Shown here: piece after piece, positions 25,591 through 36,908 of the stretch
How the letters are laid out: each line of letters opens with the position of its first letter
How positions within the stretch are numbered: position 1 is the stretch's first letter
Origin: Klebsiella ornithinolytica NBRC 105727 = ATCC 31898
GTDB taxonomy: Bacteria; Pseudomonadota; Gammaproteobacteria; Enterobacterales; Enterobacteriaceae
DNA length: 64,000 nucleotides
Direction of reading: 5' to 3'
Assembly: GCF_001598295.1 (NCBI RefSeq)
Contig: NZ_BCYR01000008.1
Location: 1 to 64,000 of the forward strand
Made by a program: the position numbers and the translations under genes
Notes under the pieces: model-generated
The model's database searches: none
Told to the model about the DNA's origin: nothing
What the model saw: only the letters and a program-made list of their open reading frames with translations

Positions 25591-26328
25591 ATGGACTTAG
25601 AAAATATCTTTCGTGACGTCAAGCTGAGCAAAACGGAAATGACCGTGCTGCGTTTTATCCAGAATGACCCTGAGCAGTGTGTGCGGGAAGGTATCCGCAG
25701 CGTCGCTGAGCGCTGCTATAGCAACCCCTCCTCGCTGGTGCGGCTGGCGAAGAAACTGAAGTTCAGCGGCTGGCTGGAGCTGGTCTATTTTATTAAATTC
25801 AATATCACCATGCCGAAACTCGATGTCACCAACGACATCGACTACATGAGTATTCAGCCGACAGAGCGGCTGGCGCCGCTGCTGGAAAGCCTGCAGCAGC
25901 ACCGCATCCTGGTTCACGGCAGCGGCTTCTCGCAGCTGATCGCGCAATATATTTATAATAAGTTTCTGGTGACCGGCGTAAACGCCAGCCTCGCGCTGTG
26001 GCCGGATTATGAAATTCTCGAGCAAAAAAACGCCGCCAAATTTGACTCCATCTGGATCGTCTCAAAATCCGGGCGCAGCAGCTCGGCTCTGAACTGGGTT
26101 AAGGCGCTGGAAGGGAAAGAGATTAATCTGGTCTGCTTTACCGGCGATTATCAAAGCCCGTTGGCGCAGGCGGCGGATACCGCATTTATTATTCATGACC
26201 CGCAGAAGTTCGACGATGATATTTACTGGAGCAACCCGTTTTTTGGCTACTGCATATTAGGTTTTGAACGATTGCTGAAGATGTGGTTCATCGAAATGCG
26301 AAAAGAGACGCTGACTCCCCCGGTATGA
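25591..26328 (+). CDS. MurR/RpiR-family sugar-phosphate regulator
   Basis: Regulator of 245 residues: an N-terminal RpiR helix-turn-helix (about residues 1-75, with GIRSVAERCYSNPSSLVRLAKKL) and a C-terminal SIS domain (about 100-230, with ILVHGSGFSQLIAQYI and WIVSKSGRSSSALNWVKAL) that binds phosphosugars. GAGAGGAG precedes the ATG. It converges on a GH4/PTS operon 92 bp away and is the obvious candidate regulator. Its inducer would be the phosphorylated disaccharide or its product. The murQP operon in this window also lacks a local regulator, but this protein is 23 kb away. Confidence 0.85.
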   Translation: MDLENIFRDVKLSKTEMTVLRFIQNDPEQCVREGIRSVAERCYSNPSSLVRLAKKLKFSGWLELVYFIKFNITMPKLDVTNDIDYMSIQPTERLAPLLESLQQHRILVHGSGFSQLIAQYIYNKFLVTGVNASLALWPDYEILEQKNAAKFDSIWIVSKSGRSSSALNWVKALEGKEINLVCFTGDYQSPLAQAADTAFIIHDPQKFDDDIYWSNPFFGYCILGFERLLKMWFIEMRKETLTPPV

Positions 26329-26420
26329 CTGGCTATTGATTCAGGCGCCCCGCTGAGAGAAAGCGGGGAAAGCCCGGGAGCCGATGTTCCCGGGCAAGTG
26401 CAGGTTTTCTTCGTTACCGA

Positions 26421-27800
26421 CTATTGCCAGTCGGCGAACTGCGCCTCGTCGAGATAGGCCTCGACAAGGGCTTTGGCCAGCGAAAAAGAGCCGATCAGCG
26501 GGTGCGCCATTAATGCGCGTATCGCCAGGGATTTATCGCGCTGCAAAATGGCCGCCACTGCCAGCCGCTCATACTCTTTCACGCTGGCAATCATGTTCTT
26601 CTGCGCTGTCGGTACGTGCGCTGGCGTCACCGGTTTTAAGCCGTCTCTGCTCAGATCGCAGCTGATCTCAATCACATCGTCAGGACGCAAGAAATCGAGA
26701 GTGCCATTATTGGGCATAGAGACCACGATTCGTTTGGTGGTGCGGCTGTTGACCGCCTCCAGAATATCCAGCGCTACCCCGGCGTAGCCGCCGGTATCCG
26801 GCTCCTCGATAAACTGGCGCAGGGTTAACGGTTCGCGGGTATGGAATTTCTCCTGCTGTGACTCGTTCTGCATGTAGCTATTTTCCCGGCGCAGGTAGTG
26901 CGTCATCCACAGAGAAAACGCCGCCTGCGGATCGGCTTTCACATCAATGCCGCGCAGCGCGTCCCGCATATCGCGATTGATACGGGCAATCTGCTCGCCG
27001 CGTGTTTCGTCCGCGTCCTGAATCGCTTTTAACGCCACCTCGCGATAATAGTAATAATAGAGGTACTCGTTGAGTAATTGCTTATCACACAGCTGAACCA
27101 GCTCCGGCGAGAAATACTGCATCGCCGTTTTACGGTATAAATCCGGATTGGCGATCAGGCGTTCGGTCACCTCTTCCCCACGCACGGTAATGTGGGTAAA
27201 CCAGGAAAAATGGTTCAGCCCGTAGCACTCGACGCTGAGATCGCGCTCGTCGCAGCCGAGAATCTCGGGCAGTTCGCGAATCAGCTCCGACGGCGCATCG
27301 CAAATACCGTACACGCGGCGCTTAAAGCCGGACTTGATGATCGCCTCGGTGACCAGCCCCGATGGGTTGGTAAAGTTAAACAGGATCGCATCCTCGGCGG
27401 CATGCTCTTCGATCAGGCGACAGTAGTTGAGGATCGCCGGGATCGAACGCATCGCCATGGCAAAGCCGCCCGCGCCGGTAGTCTCCTGGCCTAAGGTATT
27501 ATGCTCAAGCGCAATACGCTCATCGCGAATACGACTCTCATCGCCGCCAACCCGCAGGGTGGTAATCACATAATTTGTGCCTTTCAGCGCAGCGACCGGA
27601 TCGGTGGTCGTACTGAACGCAATATCCGGACGAATCGTATTAAACACGTAACGGGCAATTTCACCAAACAGGGCCAGATTATCTTCCGAGCTGTCCAGAA
27701 ATACGACTTCCGTTAAACCTATGCGGTGGGCATTATAAGCCAGAGATTTCGCCAGAAATGCAGAGCGAACGCCGCCCCCGCCTAATACGGTTAATTTCAT
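26421..27800 (-). CDS. GH4 family 6-phospho-glycosidase
   Basis: NAD- and metal-dependent hydrolase of phosphorylated disaccharides, 459 residues. The nucleotide-binding start is LTVLGGGGVRSAFLAKSL; LRVGG, GQETTGAGGF and NFTNPSG are GH4 hallmarks; the metal ligands are in CDAP (Cys167) and GLNHFSW (His197). GH4 loop signatures usually read CDMP in 6-phospho-alpha-glucosidases and CN-V/I-P in 6-phospho-beta-glucosidases; here CDAP shares the aspartate of the alpha group while much of the rest looks like the beta group. The adjacent permease resembles alpha-glucoside PTS. Substrate is therefore left open. It starts 13 bp after the PTS stop and is co-transcribed. Confidence 0.88.
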   Translation of the reverse strand: MKLTVLGGGGVRSAFLAKSLAYNAHRIGLTEVVFLDSSEDNLALFGEIARYVFNTIRPDIAFSTTTDPVAALKGTNYVITTLRVGGDESRIRDERIALEHNTLGQETTGAGGFAMAMRSIPAILNYCRLIEEHAAEDAILFNFTNPSGLVTEAIIKSGFKRRVYGICDAPSELIRELPEILGCDERDLSVECYGLNHFSWFTHITVRGEEVTERLIANPDLYRKTAMQYFSPELVQLCDKQLLNEYLYYYYYREVALKAIQDADETRGEQIARINRDMRDALRGIDVKADPQAAFSLWMTHYLRRENSYMQNESQQEKFHTREPLTLRQFIEEPDTGGYAGVALDILEAVNSRTTKRIVVSMPNNGTLDFLRPDDVIEISCDLSRDGLKPVTPAHVPTAQKNMIASVKEYERLAVAAILQRDKSLAIRALMAHPLIGSFSLAKALVEAYLDEAQFADWQ

Positions 27801-27813
27801 ACATCACTCCCAA

Positions 27814-29373
27814 TTAATTTTCTGCCAGCCAGCTATCAACTCGGGAACGAACCTGTCCCACTTTGACGCCATAAATAACCTGAACTTCATTACGATTTCG
27901 TACGACGCCATTAGCACCGGTGCTTTTCAATATGAGATCATCAACCAAATCCATATTTTTAATTACCACGCGCAGGCGAGTGAAACAGTTGTCGACCGAA
28001 ATAATATTTTCTTTGCCGCCGAGGCCACTAATAATCTCATCGGTCACCGACTGCGGATTACCGACCTTTTTACGATAATCTGCTTTGCTGTAGAGCTTCA
28101 CGTTATCGTCGTCTTCACGGCCCGGTGTTTTTAAATTCAGCTTCACCACCAGGGTGCGGAAAATAACGTAATAAACGGCGAACTGACCGATACCGATAAG
28201 TACATACCCAGGCCAGCGCGTTAATGAGACCGGCAGCGGCAGGTTGTAAATCAGGAATTCGATAAGCCCGGATGCGCCCCACGGCCGAACGGTAAAGATG
28301 TCACAAACCGCTTGTGACGCGGCGGTCAGGGTGGCGTGAATCACCCAGAGCAGCGGCGACACGAACAGGAAGGTGAACTCAATCGGCTCCGTAATACCGG
28401 TGAGCATTGAGGTAATAATGGCGGGCAGCAGAATCGCCTTAGCCATCATTTTTTTCTCCGGTTTCGCCGTGTGATAAAAGGCCAGCGATGCGCCAGCGAG
28501 GCCGAAAATCGTGGTCATCCCCTGCTGCGAGAAACGTAGCGCATCGTTCATGACCGGGGTCAGATCCGGGTGGCGCATATAGGCGAGGAAAATCGCCTGG
28601 GTACCGGAAACGACCTGCCCGTCAACGTTTAGCGTACCGCCGATTTGCGTGAGCTGGAACGGTGACCAGACAAAATGGTGCAGGCCGGTGGGGATGAGGA
28701 ATTTTTCAAAGAAGCCATAAACGAAAACCCCCGCCACGCCGGCATTTTTCATAAATCCGGTTAACGCTCCAATACCGTGGGTCATAAACGGCCAGATCCA
28801 GGTGAAGGCGATGGCATAGAAAATCACCACCGGAGTCATGGCGACCAGGGTCAGCTTGGCGCCGCCGTACATTGACAGCGCGCCGGGTAGTTCGATGTTC
28901 GAAACTTTGTTATGCACCCAGGCGATGGTACAGCCGAGGATAATGCCGAGGAACACCCCCATATCGACGACCACAAAACCGAGCAGTTGCGTCTGACCGG
29001 TGCCGTAATATTCGCCATTAATTTTTTCGGCGATGCCGTGGGTATGTTCCAGCCACGAATGGTTGGCGCCCAGAAACATAATAAAACACATCACTGAAAC
29101 CAGTGCGACTTCTGTTTTTTTATCTTTCGCCAGTCCATAACTAATACCGACGCAAAAAAGTAATCCAAGATTGCCAAACAGCGGCCAGAACGTATCACCG
29201 AGTAATTGTCCTAGCTGATGTAAAAAACTGGTTTCAGAAATTAATGTCGGGTTGGTTAAGACAGAACTGAGTGCCAGAATCAGGCCAATGACGGGCAAGA
29301 ACAAGACTGCACCGATCATTGCTCTGGAGAATTTTTGCATATTCTCCAGAATACGTTGACGTATTGCGGACAT
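27814..29373 (-). CDS. PTS alpha-glucoside-type permease, EIICB
   Basis: Sugar permease of 519 residues. The EIIC domain fills about residues 15-415 with ten or so hydrophobic segments, including FFEKFLIPTGLHHFVW and LTGITEPIEFTFLFVSP. The EIIB domain covers about 440-519 with the phosphorylated Cys463 in DNCFTRLR. It is closest in style to GlvC/AglA-type maltose and alpha-glucoside permeases. No EIIA domain, so it should use Crr. First gene of the operon with the GH4 enzyme. The 227-bp gap upstream separates it from yicH. Confidence 0.88.
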   Translation of the reverse strand: MSAIRQRILENMQKFSRAMIGAVLFLPVIGLILALSSVLTNPTLISETSFLHQLGQLLGDTFWPLFGNLGLLFCVGISYGLAKDKKTEVALVSVMCFIMFLGANHSWLEHTHGIAEKINGEYYGTGQTQLLGFVVVDMGVFLGIILGCTIAWVHNKVSNIELPGALSMYGGAKLTLVAMTPVVIFYAIAFTWIWPFMTHGIGALTGFMKNAGVAGVFVYGFFEKFLIPTGLHHFVWSPFQLTQIGGTLNVDGQVVSGTQAIFLAYMRHPDLTPVMNDALRFSQQGMTTIFGLAGASLAFYHTAKPEKKMMAKAILLPAIITSMLTGITEPIEFTFLFVSPLLWVIHATLTAASQAVCDIFTVRPWGASGLIEFLIYNLPLPVSLTRWPGYVLIGIGQFAVYYVIFRTLVVKLNLKTPGREDDDNVKLYSKADYRKKVGNPQSVTDEIISGLGGKENIISVDNCFTRLRVVIKNMDLVDDLILKSTGANGVVRNRNEVQVIYGVKVGQVRSRVDSWLAEN

Positions 29374-29566
29374 AGTCGTTCCTTTATTTTTATATTTACA
29401 TAGGGTTTTTAATTGTTATCTCTACTTCCAGTATTTTGTTTATAGCAACTCCGATCTTTGAAAGAAACAGGTTGCGGGAAATAGGTACAGATAGCCGCAA
29501 AATGCACACAGGTTTCGCAGAGAGAAAGGAGTGCCTGAGGGGCCGATGGACGAAGAGCAGAGCGAG

Positions 29567-29591
29567 GCCCTCTCTCCGGCGAAGAGAGGGC
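29567..29591. terminator. Hairpin after yicH
   Basis: GCCCTCTCT and AGAGAGGGC, nine-base arms with a seven-base loop, start ten bases beyond the yicH stop. No T-run. The CCCTCTC/GAGAGGG theme recurs at 37725-37748, so it may be a small dispersed repeat. Confidence 0.5.
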
Positions 29592-29600
29592 GGAGGGCGA

Positions 29601-31316
29601 TTACGGTGCTGGCGGGGGAGCGATCGGCTGAGCCGGCTCGCTGTTTAGCTGGCCGTTGCGCATTACTTGCGCAACCTGCTGTTTCTCCATATTCACCGCG
29701 CTGAGCTGGCCGTTAACCGTCGGTTTCAGCGGTGCATCGGCCTGCACGCTGCCGCTGGCGGTCAGCTGGAAATTACCGTCGCCGGAAACCGGCAGGGCGG
29801 GCCAGCCCCAGGCCTGCAGAATGTTCAGCGGTACGCCGCGGCCGTTCAGGCTCAGCGTGACCTGGCGCTGGGGAAGCTGCGACACCGCGGCGGTGGCCTG
29901 CAGAATACCGCGCTCGGTAAAGGCGCTAAGCTCGGTAATGTTGACCGTTGAGGCGTTGGCGCTGAGCTTGAGCGACGGGCGCCGGACGTCAACGCGATTA
30001 AACGTGGCGGCGGCGGCGTTCAGCGTTGCGCTGCCGCTCCATACGCCCCAGCGTCGATCCTTCACCAGCTGCAGCTCGCCGCCGTAACCGTCAAGGGCGG
30101 TGATCTGCCACGGGAACGTGGGGTCGATATCGATAACCAGGTTGCGGCTGGCGCTGAATTTCTTCAGCGTCAGGCTTTCCAGCCACGTGGGCAGCGACTC
30201 CATCCACAGCTGTTTCCAGTTTTCCGGCAGGGTATATTCCAGCCCGGCAAAGGCGGTGTCATCCAACACCAGCGCGTTACCCGCGCGCAGCCAGTTGCCA
30301 GAAGTCCGTACCATTCCGCCTTCCCAACGTGAGGTGAACTGGCGCAGCGCGATGCCCTGTGGGGAAAATTCGGCATTGGCGATGGGATCAAGCAGATGCA
30401 GCGATCCGTTAATAAATTCGCTGGCGTTCATCGACAGCGTGCCGTCATCGCTTTGCCATCCGCCCTGGCTCAGGGTCAGGTTGCGCAGATTAAGGTCGAG
30501 ATCCGTCACCGCCCAGTCCGGCCCCTGCAAACGGGCGTCGGTCACGTCGAGACGGCCAATTTGCAGTGAAGGGACGCTGGTCAGCGGGGTAAAGAATTCT
30601 GTCAGCGATTTATCGCTCTGCAGGCGAATTTCGTTGAGCTGCAGATTATCAACCCGCCAGCTGCCGTCGGCGCTGCGTTTGGCGTTGCCGGTGAGCGTTC
30701 CGCGGGCAATATCGGCGCCCAGCGTGGATAACGTCACTTCACCATTATCAAGGCTTCCCTGGATCAGCACGTTACTGGCATCCACGCCGTTCAGGGTCAG
30801 CGAGCCTGCGCTCATCTGAATCTGCGCTTTTTTCCCCAGTACGTTGCCTGCTTCCGGCGCCCACGGGCTGACGCCGCCGGTTACCCGCTGCGCGCTCAGG
30901 TCCCAGCCGGTTTCCGGGCTGTTAAACGCCATATTGCGCAACTGCAGACGATCGGCGGCAAAGGGTAAAGAAGCGGAGGACGGCGAGAGATTTAACGTCC
31001 CGTCGCTCAGCACAATCTCGTCGGCGTGCAGCGGATCGCTGAACTGGCGGGTACTGAAGCCAATATCCACCGTTTTAGCGACCAGCGTCGGCGGTTTGCC
31101 GTCGCGCCCGAAAGTGACATTTTGCAGTTGCAGGTGGAGAGGTGAAGAGAAACTGTGATCCATCGCGTCGAAGGAGACCTGCCAGCCGGTGCCCTCGCTC
31201 AGCCAGGCGCTGGCCTGACGCGAGCCCCAGTGGGTCTGTAGCAGGAACCAGGCGGCAACGATGACGACCAGCAGGGCGGTCAGCAGCCAGAGAATCAACT
31301 TTCCAGGAAATTTCAT
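29601..31316 (-). CDS. yicH: AsmA-family protein YicH
   Basis: AsmA-like protein of 571 residues (E. coli YicH 569). One N-terminal membrane helix (about residues 8-28, LILWLLTALLVVIVAAWFLL) anchors a long periplasmic beta-rich region with repeated beta-taco style segments. AsmA-like proteins (YhdP, TamB, YdbH and others) move phospholipid between membranes; YicH's own role is little known. The second in-frame ATG (31316) is used because it gives the family's MKFPGKL start. Position next to xanP matches E. coli. The tail is proline-rich (APPPAP). Confidence 0.92.
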   Translation of the reverse strand: MKFPGKLILWLLTALLVVIVAAWFLLQTHWGSRQASAWLSEGTGWQVSFDAMDHSFSSPLHLQLQNVTFGRDGKPPTLVAKTVDIGFSTRQFSDPLHADEIVLSDGTLNLSPSSASLPFAADRLQLRNMAFNSPETGWDLSAQRVTGGVSPWAPEAGNVLGKKAQIQMSAGSLTLNGVDASNVLIQGSLDNGEVTLSTLGADIARGTLTGNAKRSADGSWRVDNLQLNEIRLQSDKSLTEFFTPLTSVPSLQIGRLDVTDARLQGPDWAVTDLDLNLRNLTLSQGGWQSDDGTLSMNASEFINGSLHLLDPIANAEFSPQGIALRQFTSRWEGGMVRTSGNWLRAGNALVLDDTAFAGLEYTLPENWKQLWMESLPTWLESLTLKKFSASRNLVIDIDPTFPWQITALDGYGGELQLVKDRRWGVWSGSATLNAAAATFNRVDVRRPSLKLSANASTVNITELSAFTERGILQATAAVSQLPQRQVTLSLNGRGVPLNILQAWGWPALPVSGDGNFQLTASGSVQADAPLKPTVNGQLSAVNMEKQQVAQVMRNGQLNSEPAQPIAPPPAP

Positions 31317-31468
31317 GGTCTTACATCCTGAGCGAGGCACATAAGGCTGTTATGCCCGAATTATGCGCAATCCTCAAGACAGGAATTGTGTAATCAGATG
31401 ATGTGAGGGGCCAGGAGGGTCAGACTTCAGGCTGCCCCGGCCGCGCGCGACCGGGGAGCGGGGGAGAA

Positions 31469-32860
31469 TCAGCTTTTCTCTGGCGGGAAGACCAGATTCA
31501 GCACAATCGCCGTAATACCGCCGGCGGCAATCCCTGAGGAGAGCAGGTTCTTCAGCCAGTCGGGGGCAAACTGCAGGATCAGCGGCTGCTGGGAGACGCC
31601 GAGGCCCACTGCCAGCGACAGGGCGATAATCAGAATCGCACGGCGGTTCAGCGGTTCGCGGGAGACGATACGTACCCCGGATGCGGCGATAGTACCGAAC
31701 ATTACCAGCGTTGCGCCGCCGAGCACCGGTTCCGGAATATGCTGGACAAAGCCGCTGACCGCCGGGAACAGGCCCAGCACGATCAGCATCAGCGCCACCA
31801 CGAAGCCGACATAGCGGCTGGCGACACCGGTCAACTGAATCACGCCGTTATTCTGGCCGAAGCAGGAGTTCGGGAAGGTATTAAAGACGGCGGAGACAAA
31901 GGAGTTCAGGCCGTTAGCCAGCACGCCGCCTTTCAGGCGCTTCATATACAGCGGACCGGAGACCGGCTGTTCCGACACGTCAGACGTGGCGGTGATATCG
32001 CCGATGGTTTCCAGCGAGGTGATCATAAAGACCAGCATCAGCGGCAGCAGCAGGCTCCAGTCGATGCCCAGACCGTAATAGAGCGGGGTGGGCACGGTAA
32101 TCAGACTGTCGTTCGCCGGTGCGCTGTTGGCCGGCAGCATATCGAGCAGCCAGGCCGCCAGATAACCTGCCGCCATGGCGATCACCAGCGACGCGATACG
32201 CAGATACGGGTTGCGCTGGCGGTTAAGAATAATGATTAGCGCCAGAACGATACCCGCCAGCAGCAGGTTTTTCGGCGCGCCGAAGGTATGGTCGGCCATG
32301 GCCGAGTAGCCACCGCCAATGGAGGTCAGCCCGACCTGAATCAGCGACAGGCCGATAATCATCACCACGACCCCGGAGACCAGCGGGGTAATAACCCGTC
32401 GGGCCAGGTGCAGGACGCGCGAGATGACCATTTCCGTGCAGCTTGCCAGCATCAGGGTGCCGAACAGCGCGGCCATCATCGTCGGCACGTCGGCGCCACC
32501 GGTTTTCAGCGCGGTACCGCCCATAATAAGCGGGGCGACGAAGTTAAAGCTGGTGCCCTGAATCGAGAGCAGCCCGGAACCGACCGGTCCCCAGGCTTTA
32601 ATCTGAATGATGGATGCCACACCGGAGGCGAACAGCGACATACTGATGATGTGCTGAGTGTCCTGAGCCGGAAGGCCCAGTGCCTGACAGATTAACAGCG
32701 CCGGCGTGATGACCGCGACAAACATCGCCAGCAGATGCTGAAAGGCGGCGAACAGGGTTTGCGGCAGCGGCGGGCGGTCTTCGAGGCGGTAGATTAATTC
32801 GCTGGTTGTTTTATGCGCAACCGGTTGCGCAGCTTCTGACTCGGCGGTGTTAACGGACAT
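31469..32860 (-). CDS. xanP: Xanthine:proton symporter XanP
   Basis: NCS2-family inner-membrane xanthine permease of 463 residues, the same length as E. coli XanP (YicE) and nearly identical. Fourteen hydrophobic segments; family motifs include [10 protein letters not shown] and [14 protein letters not shown]. An extra five codons upstream are ignored because MSVNT aligns with the E. coli start. Divergent from gltS over 286 bp that contains a strong PurR box, in agreement with its known purine control. It may read through into yicH. Confidence 0.97.
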   Translation of the reverse strand: MSVNTAESEAAQPVAHKTTSELIYRLEDRPPLPQTLFAAFQHLLAMFVAVITPALLICQALGLPAQDTQHIISMSLFASGVASIIQIKAWGPVGSGLLSIQGTSFNFVAPLIMGGTALKTGGADVPTMMAALFGTLMLASCTEMVISRVLHLARRVITPLVSGVVVMIIGLSLIQVGLTSIGGGYSAMADHTFGAPKNLLLAGIVLALIIILNRQRNPYLRIASLVIAMAAGYLAAWLLDMLPANSAPANDSLITVPTPLYYGLGIDWSLLLPLMLVFMITSLETIGDITATSDVSEQPVSGPLYMKRLKGGVLANGLNSFVSAVFNTFPNSCFGQNNGVIQLTGVASRYVGFVVALMLIVLGLFPAVSGFVQHIPEPVLGGATLVMFGTIAASGVRIVSREPLNRRAILIIALSLAVGLGVSQQPLILQFAPDWLKNLLSSGIAAGGITAIVLNLVFPPEKS

Positions 32861-32912
32861 CACAAACAATCCCAAGGTGGCAAAGCGGGAATTTTATCGG
32901 ACTGTAGTACAA

Positions 32913-32928
32913 AAGCAAACGTTTGCCA
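32913..32928. promoter_or_regulatory. PurR box upstream of xanP
   Basis: AAGCAAACGTTTGCCA contains the perfect 12-bp palindrome GCAAACGTTTGC (32915-32926), matching the PurR consensus. It lies 53 bp upstream of the xanP start. A second partial copy (GCGTTTGC) follows at 32930. Confidence 0.8.
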
Positions 32929-33146
32929 GCGTTTGCTGAGAAATATTTATACAACTAACCGGGGGGGGACATTAATTAACATTTTGTATGCTTGATCGCA
33001 TCAATATCAAAACAAAATATCTTTTCCTGTCATTTTTTGCGCGGTTCTGCTTAAAATCCCCGTCCGATTCCTCAAGATGAGAAGTAATCGACACCGGGAA
33101 TACCGACGCGTGTGAATGGATCATGCGCCTTTAAGGAGCTCTTTTT

Positions 33147-34349
33147 ATGTTTCATCTCGATACCTTATCGACGCTCGTTGCCGCAACATTGGTGCTGCTG
33201 TTGGGCAGACAACTCGTGCAGAATGTCCCCTTCCTGAAAAAATACACCATCCCTGAACCCGTTGCGGGCGGCCTGCTGGTGGCGCTGGCGCTGCTGGTGC
33301 TGAAAAAAAGCATGGGTTGGGAAATCGACTTTGATATGAGTCTGAAAGACCCGCTGATGATGGCGTTCTTTGCGACCATCGGTCTGAACGCAAACCTCTC
33401 CAGCCTGCGGGCCGGCGGCAAAGTGGTGGGTACCTTCCTGATTGTGGTGGTGGGACTGCTGCTGCTGCAAAACGCCCTCGGCATCGGGATGGCGAAGCTG
33501 TTAGGACTGGACCCGCTGATGGGGCTGCTGGCTGGCTCCATTACCCTGTCTGGCGGCCATGGCACCGGCGCCGCGTGGAGTAAGCTGTTTGTTGAACGCT
33601 ACGGCTTTGCCAACGCCACCGAAGTCGCAATGGCGTGCGCCACCTTTGGTCTGGTGCTGGGTGGGTTGATTGGCGGCCCGGTGGCGCGCTATCTGGTTAA
33701 ACACTCTTCTTCACCGGACGGAACGCCGGATGATCAGCTGGCGCCAACCGCCTTCGAAAAACCGGATATGGGCCGCATGATCACCTCGCTGGTGCTGATT
33801 GAGAGCATCGCCTTAATCGCCATCTGCCTGACGGTAGGGAGGGTGGTTGCGCAACTGCTGACGGGCACCGTCTTTGAACTGCCCACTTTTGTCTGCGTAC
33901 TGTTTATCGGGGTGATCCTCAGCAACGGTCTGGCGCTGTTAGGTTTCTATCGCGTGTTTGAGCGTGCGGTATCGGTGCTGGGCAACGTTAGCCTGTCGCT
34001 GTTCCTCGCCATGGCTCTGATGAGCCTGAAGCTGTGGGAGCTGGCTTCGCTGGCGCTGCCGATGCTGGCGATCCTCGCGGTCCAGACGGTGGCGATGGCG
34101 CTGTATGCCATCTTCGTAACCTATCGCATGATGGGGAAAAACTATGATGCCGCGGTACTGGCTGCCGGGCACTGTGGTTTTGGTCTCGGGGCGACGCCGA
34201 CGGCGATTGCCAATATGCAGGCCATTACCGACCGCTTTGGCCCGTCTCATATGGCGTTTCTGGTGGTGCCGATGGTCGGCGCGTTCTTTATTGATATCGT
34301 GAATGCGCTGGTGATTAAGCTGTATCTGCTGTTGCCGATATTCGGCTGA
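33147..34349 (+). CDS. gltS: Sodium/glutamate symporter GltS
   Basis: Inner-membrane glutamate importer of 400 residues. Two inverted halves with the hallmark GSITLSGGHGTGAAW (residues 130-144) and AGHCGFGLGATPTAIANMQ (near 340) re-entrant loops. AAGGAG precedes the ATG. Divergent from xanP as in E. coli. In E. coli the downstream neighbour is recG; here it is glpK in convergent orientation, marking a rearrangement joint. Confidence 0.97.
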   Translation: MFHLDTLSTLVAATLVLLLGRQLVQNVPFLKKYTIPEPVAGGLLVALALLVLKKSMGWEIDFDMSLKDPLMMAFFATIGLNANLSSLRAGGKVVGTFLIVVVGLLLLQNALGIGMAKLLGLDPLMGLLAGSITLSGGHGTGAAWSKLFVERYGFANATEVAMACATFGLVLGGLIGGPVARYLVKHSSSPDGTPDDQLAPTAFEKPDMGRMITSLVLIESIALIAICLTVGRVVAQLLTGTVFELPTFVCVLFIGVILSNGLALLGFYRVFERAVSVLGNVSLSLFLAMALMSLKLWELASLALPMLAILAVQTVAMALYAIFVTYRMMGKNYDAAVLAAGHCGFGLGATPTAIANMQAITDRFGPSHMAFLVVPMVGAFFIDIVNALVIKLYLLLPIFG

Positions 34350-34396
34350 ATCCCCGCCGTCTTTCAGGCCACAGGTGCGTTGACTGCGTTTGCTTG

Positions 34397-34428
34397 CCCC
34401 GGTCACATCGTTATCTATGTGACCGGGG
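34397..34428. terminator. Perfect 12-bp hairpin between gltS and glpK
   Basis: CCCCGGTCACAT and ATGTGACCGGGG with an eight-base loop lie midway between two convergent genes, a likely bidirectional transcription end though without T-runs. It is also at a gene-order breakpoint. Confidence 0.55.
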
Positions 34429-34535
34429 ATGCATGCACTTGTCGCCTTCCAGTGACCCGAAATCCATTGGGGATTGCCGGATAAAGGTCTGTCGCCCGGT
34501 CAACGTTGCGCCACCGGGCAGTCCTGTGGTCGCGG

Positions 34536-36062
<1,527 letters not shown>

Positions 36063-36908
36063 TTACAGCGAAGCGTTGTGTTGCGTAGTCGAGGTGCTTT
36101 CTTTCTCTTCCTCGACACAGGTGTCGCAAGGCAGATGGCGGCCGATCAACTTACGATAGCTGAACGCGCCCAGCGCGGCGCCCACCACCGGTGCGCACAG
36201 CGGCACCAGGAAATAAGGAATATCTTTACCGCCGGTGAAGGCGACGTCACCCCAGCCGGCAAGCCAGGCGAACGTTTTTGGTCCAAGGTCGCGAGCCGGG
36301 TTCATGGCAAATCCGGTCAGCGGTCCCATAGATGCGCCGATAACCGCAATTAACAGGCCGATCAGGAGCGGCGCCAGCGGGCCACGCGGAATCCCATTAC
36401 CGTCATCAGTCAGTGCCAGGATAACGCCCATCAGGATAGCGGTAATCACCATTTCTACCGCGAAAGCCTGCACAAAATTGATATGTGGGTTCGGGTAAGT
36501 GGAGAAAATACCGGCCAGCTCAAGACTTTCGACGCTGCCGCGCACCATATTGTGGCTGTGTTCGAAATCGAAGAAAAGATTGTAGTAAAGCCCGTAAACT
36601 AACGCCGCTGCGCAAAAGGCGCCTGCGAATTGAGAAATGATAAAAGGAACAACTTTACGCCCGTCGAAGCAGGCAAACAGCCACAATGCGATAGTGACAG
36701 CCGGGTTAAGGTGTGCGCCGGATACGCCCGCGGTCAGGTAGATAGCCATGGCCACCCCCAGACCCCAGATGATGCTGATTTCCCACTGACCGAAGCTGGC
36801 TCCCGCAACTTTGAGCGCCGCGACGCACCCAACGCCGAAAAAGATCAACAACCCGGTACCTAGGAACTCTGCGATGCACTGGCCTTTTAATGTTGATGTT
36901 TGGCTCAT
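36063..36908 (-). CDS. glpF: Glycerol facilitator (aquaglyceroporin)
   Basis: Inner-membrane channel for glycerol, 281 residues, MIP family. Both channel motifs are present: HLNPAVTIAL and AMNPARDLGP, with the glycerol-type Asp after the second. The ATG at 36908 aligns with E. coli GlpF; the frame is open further upstream through the promoter region and that part is rejected. First gene of the glpFK operon; GlpR-like operators lie 80-120 bp upstream. Confidence 0.98.
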   Translation of the reverse strand: MSQTSTLKGQCIAEFLGTGLLIFFGVGCVAALKVAGASFGQWEISIIWGLGVAMAIYLTAGVSGAHLNPAVTIALWLFACFDGRKVVPFIISQFAGAFCAAALVYGLYYNLFFDFEHSHNMVRGSVESLELAGIFSTYPNPHINFVQAFAVEMVITAILMGVILALTDDGNGIPRGPLAPLLIGLLIAVIGASMGPLTGFAMNPARDLGPKTFAWLAGWGDVAFTGGKDIPYFLVPLCAPVVGAALGAFSYRKLIGRHLPCDTCVEEEKESTSTTQHNASL

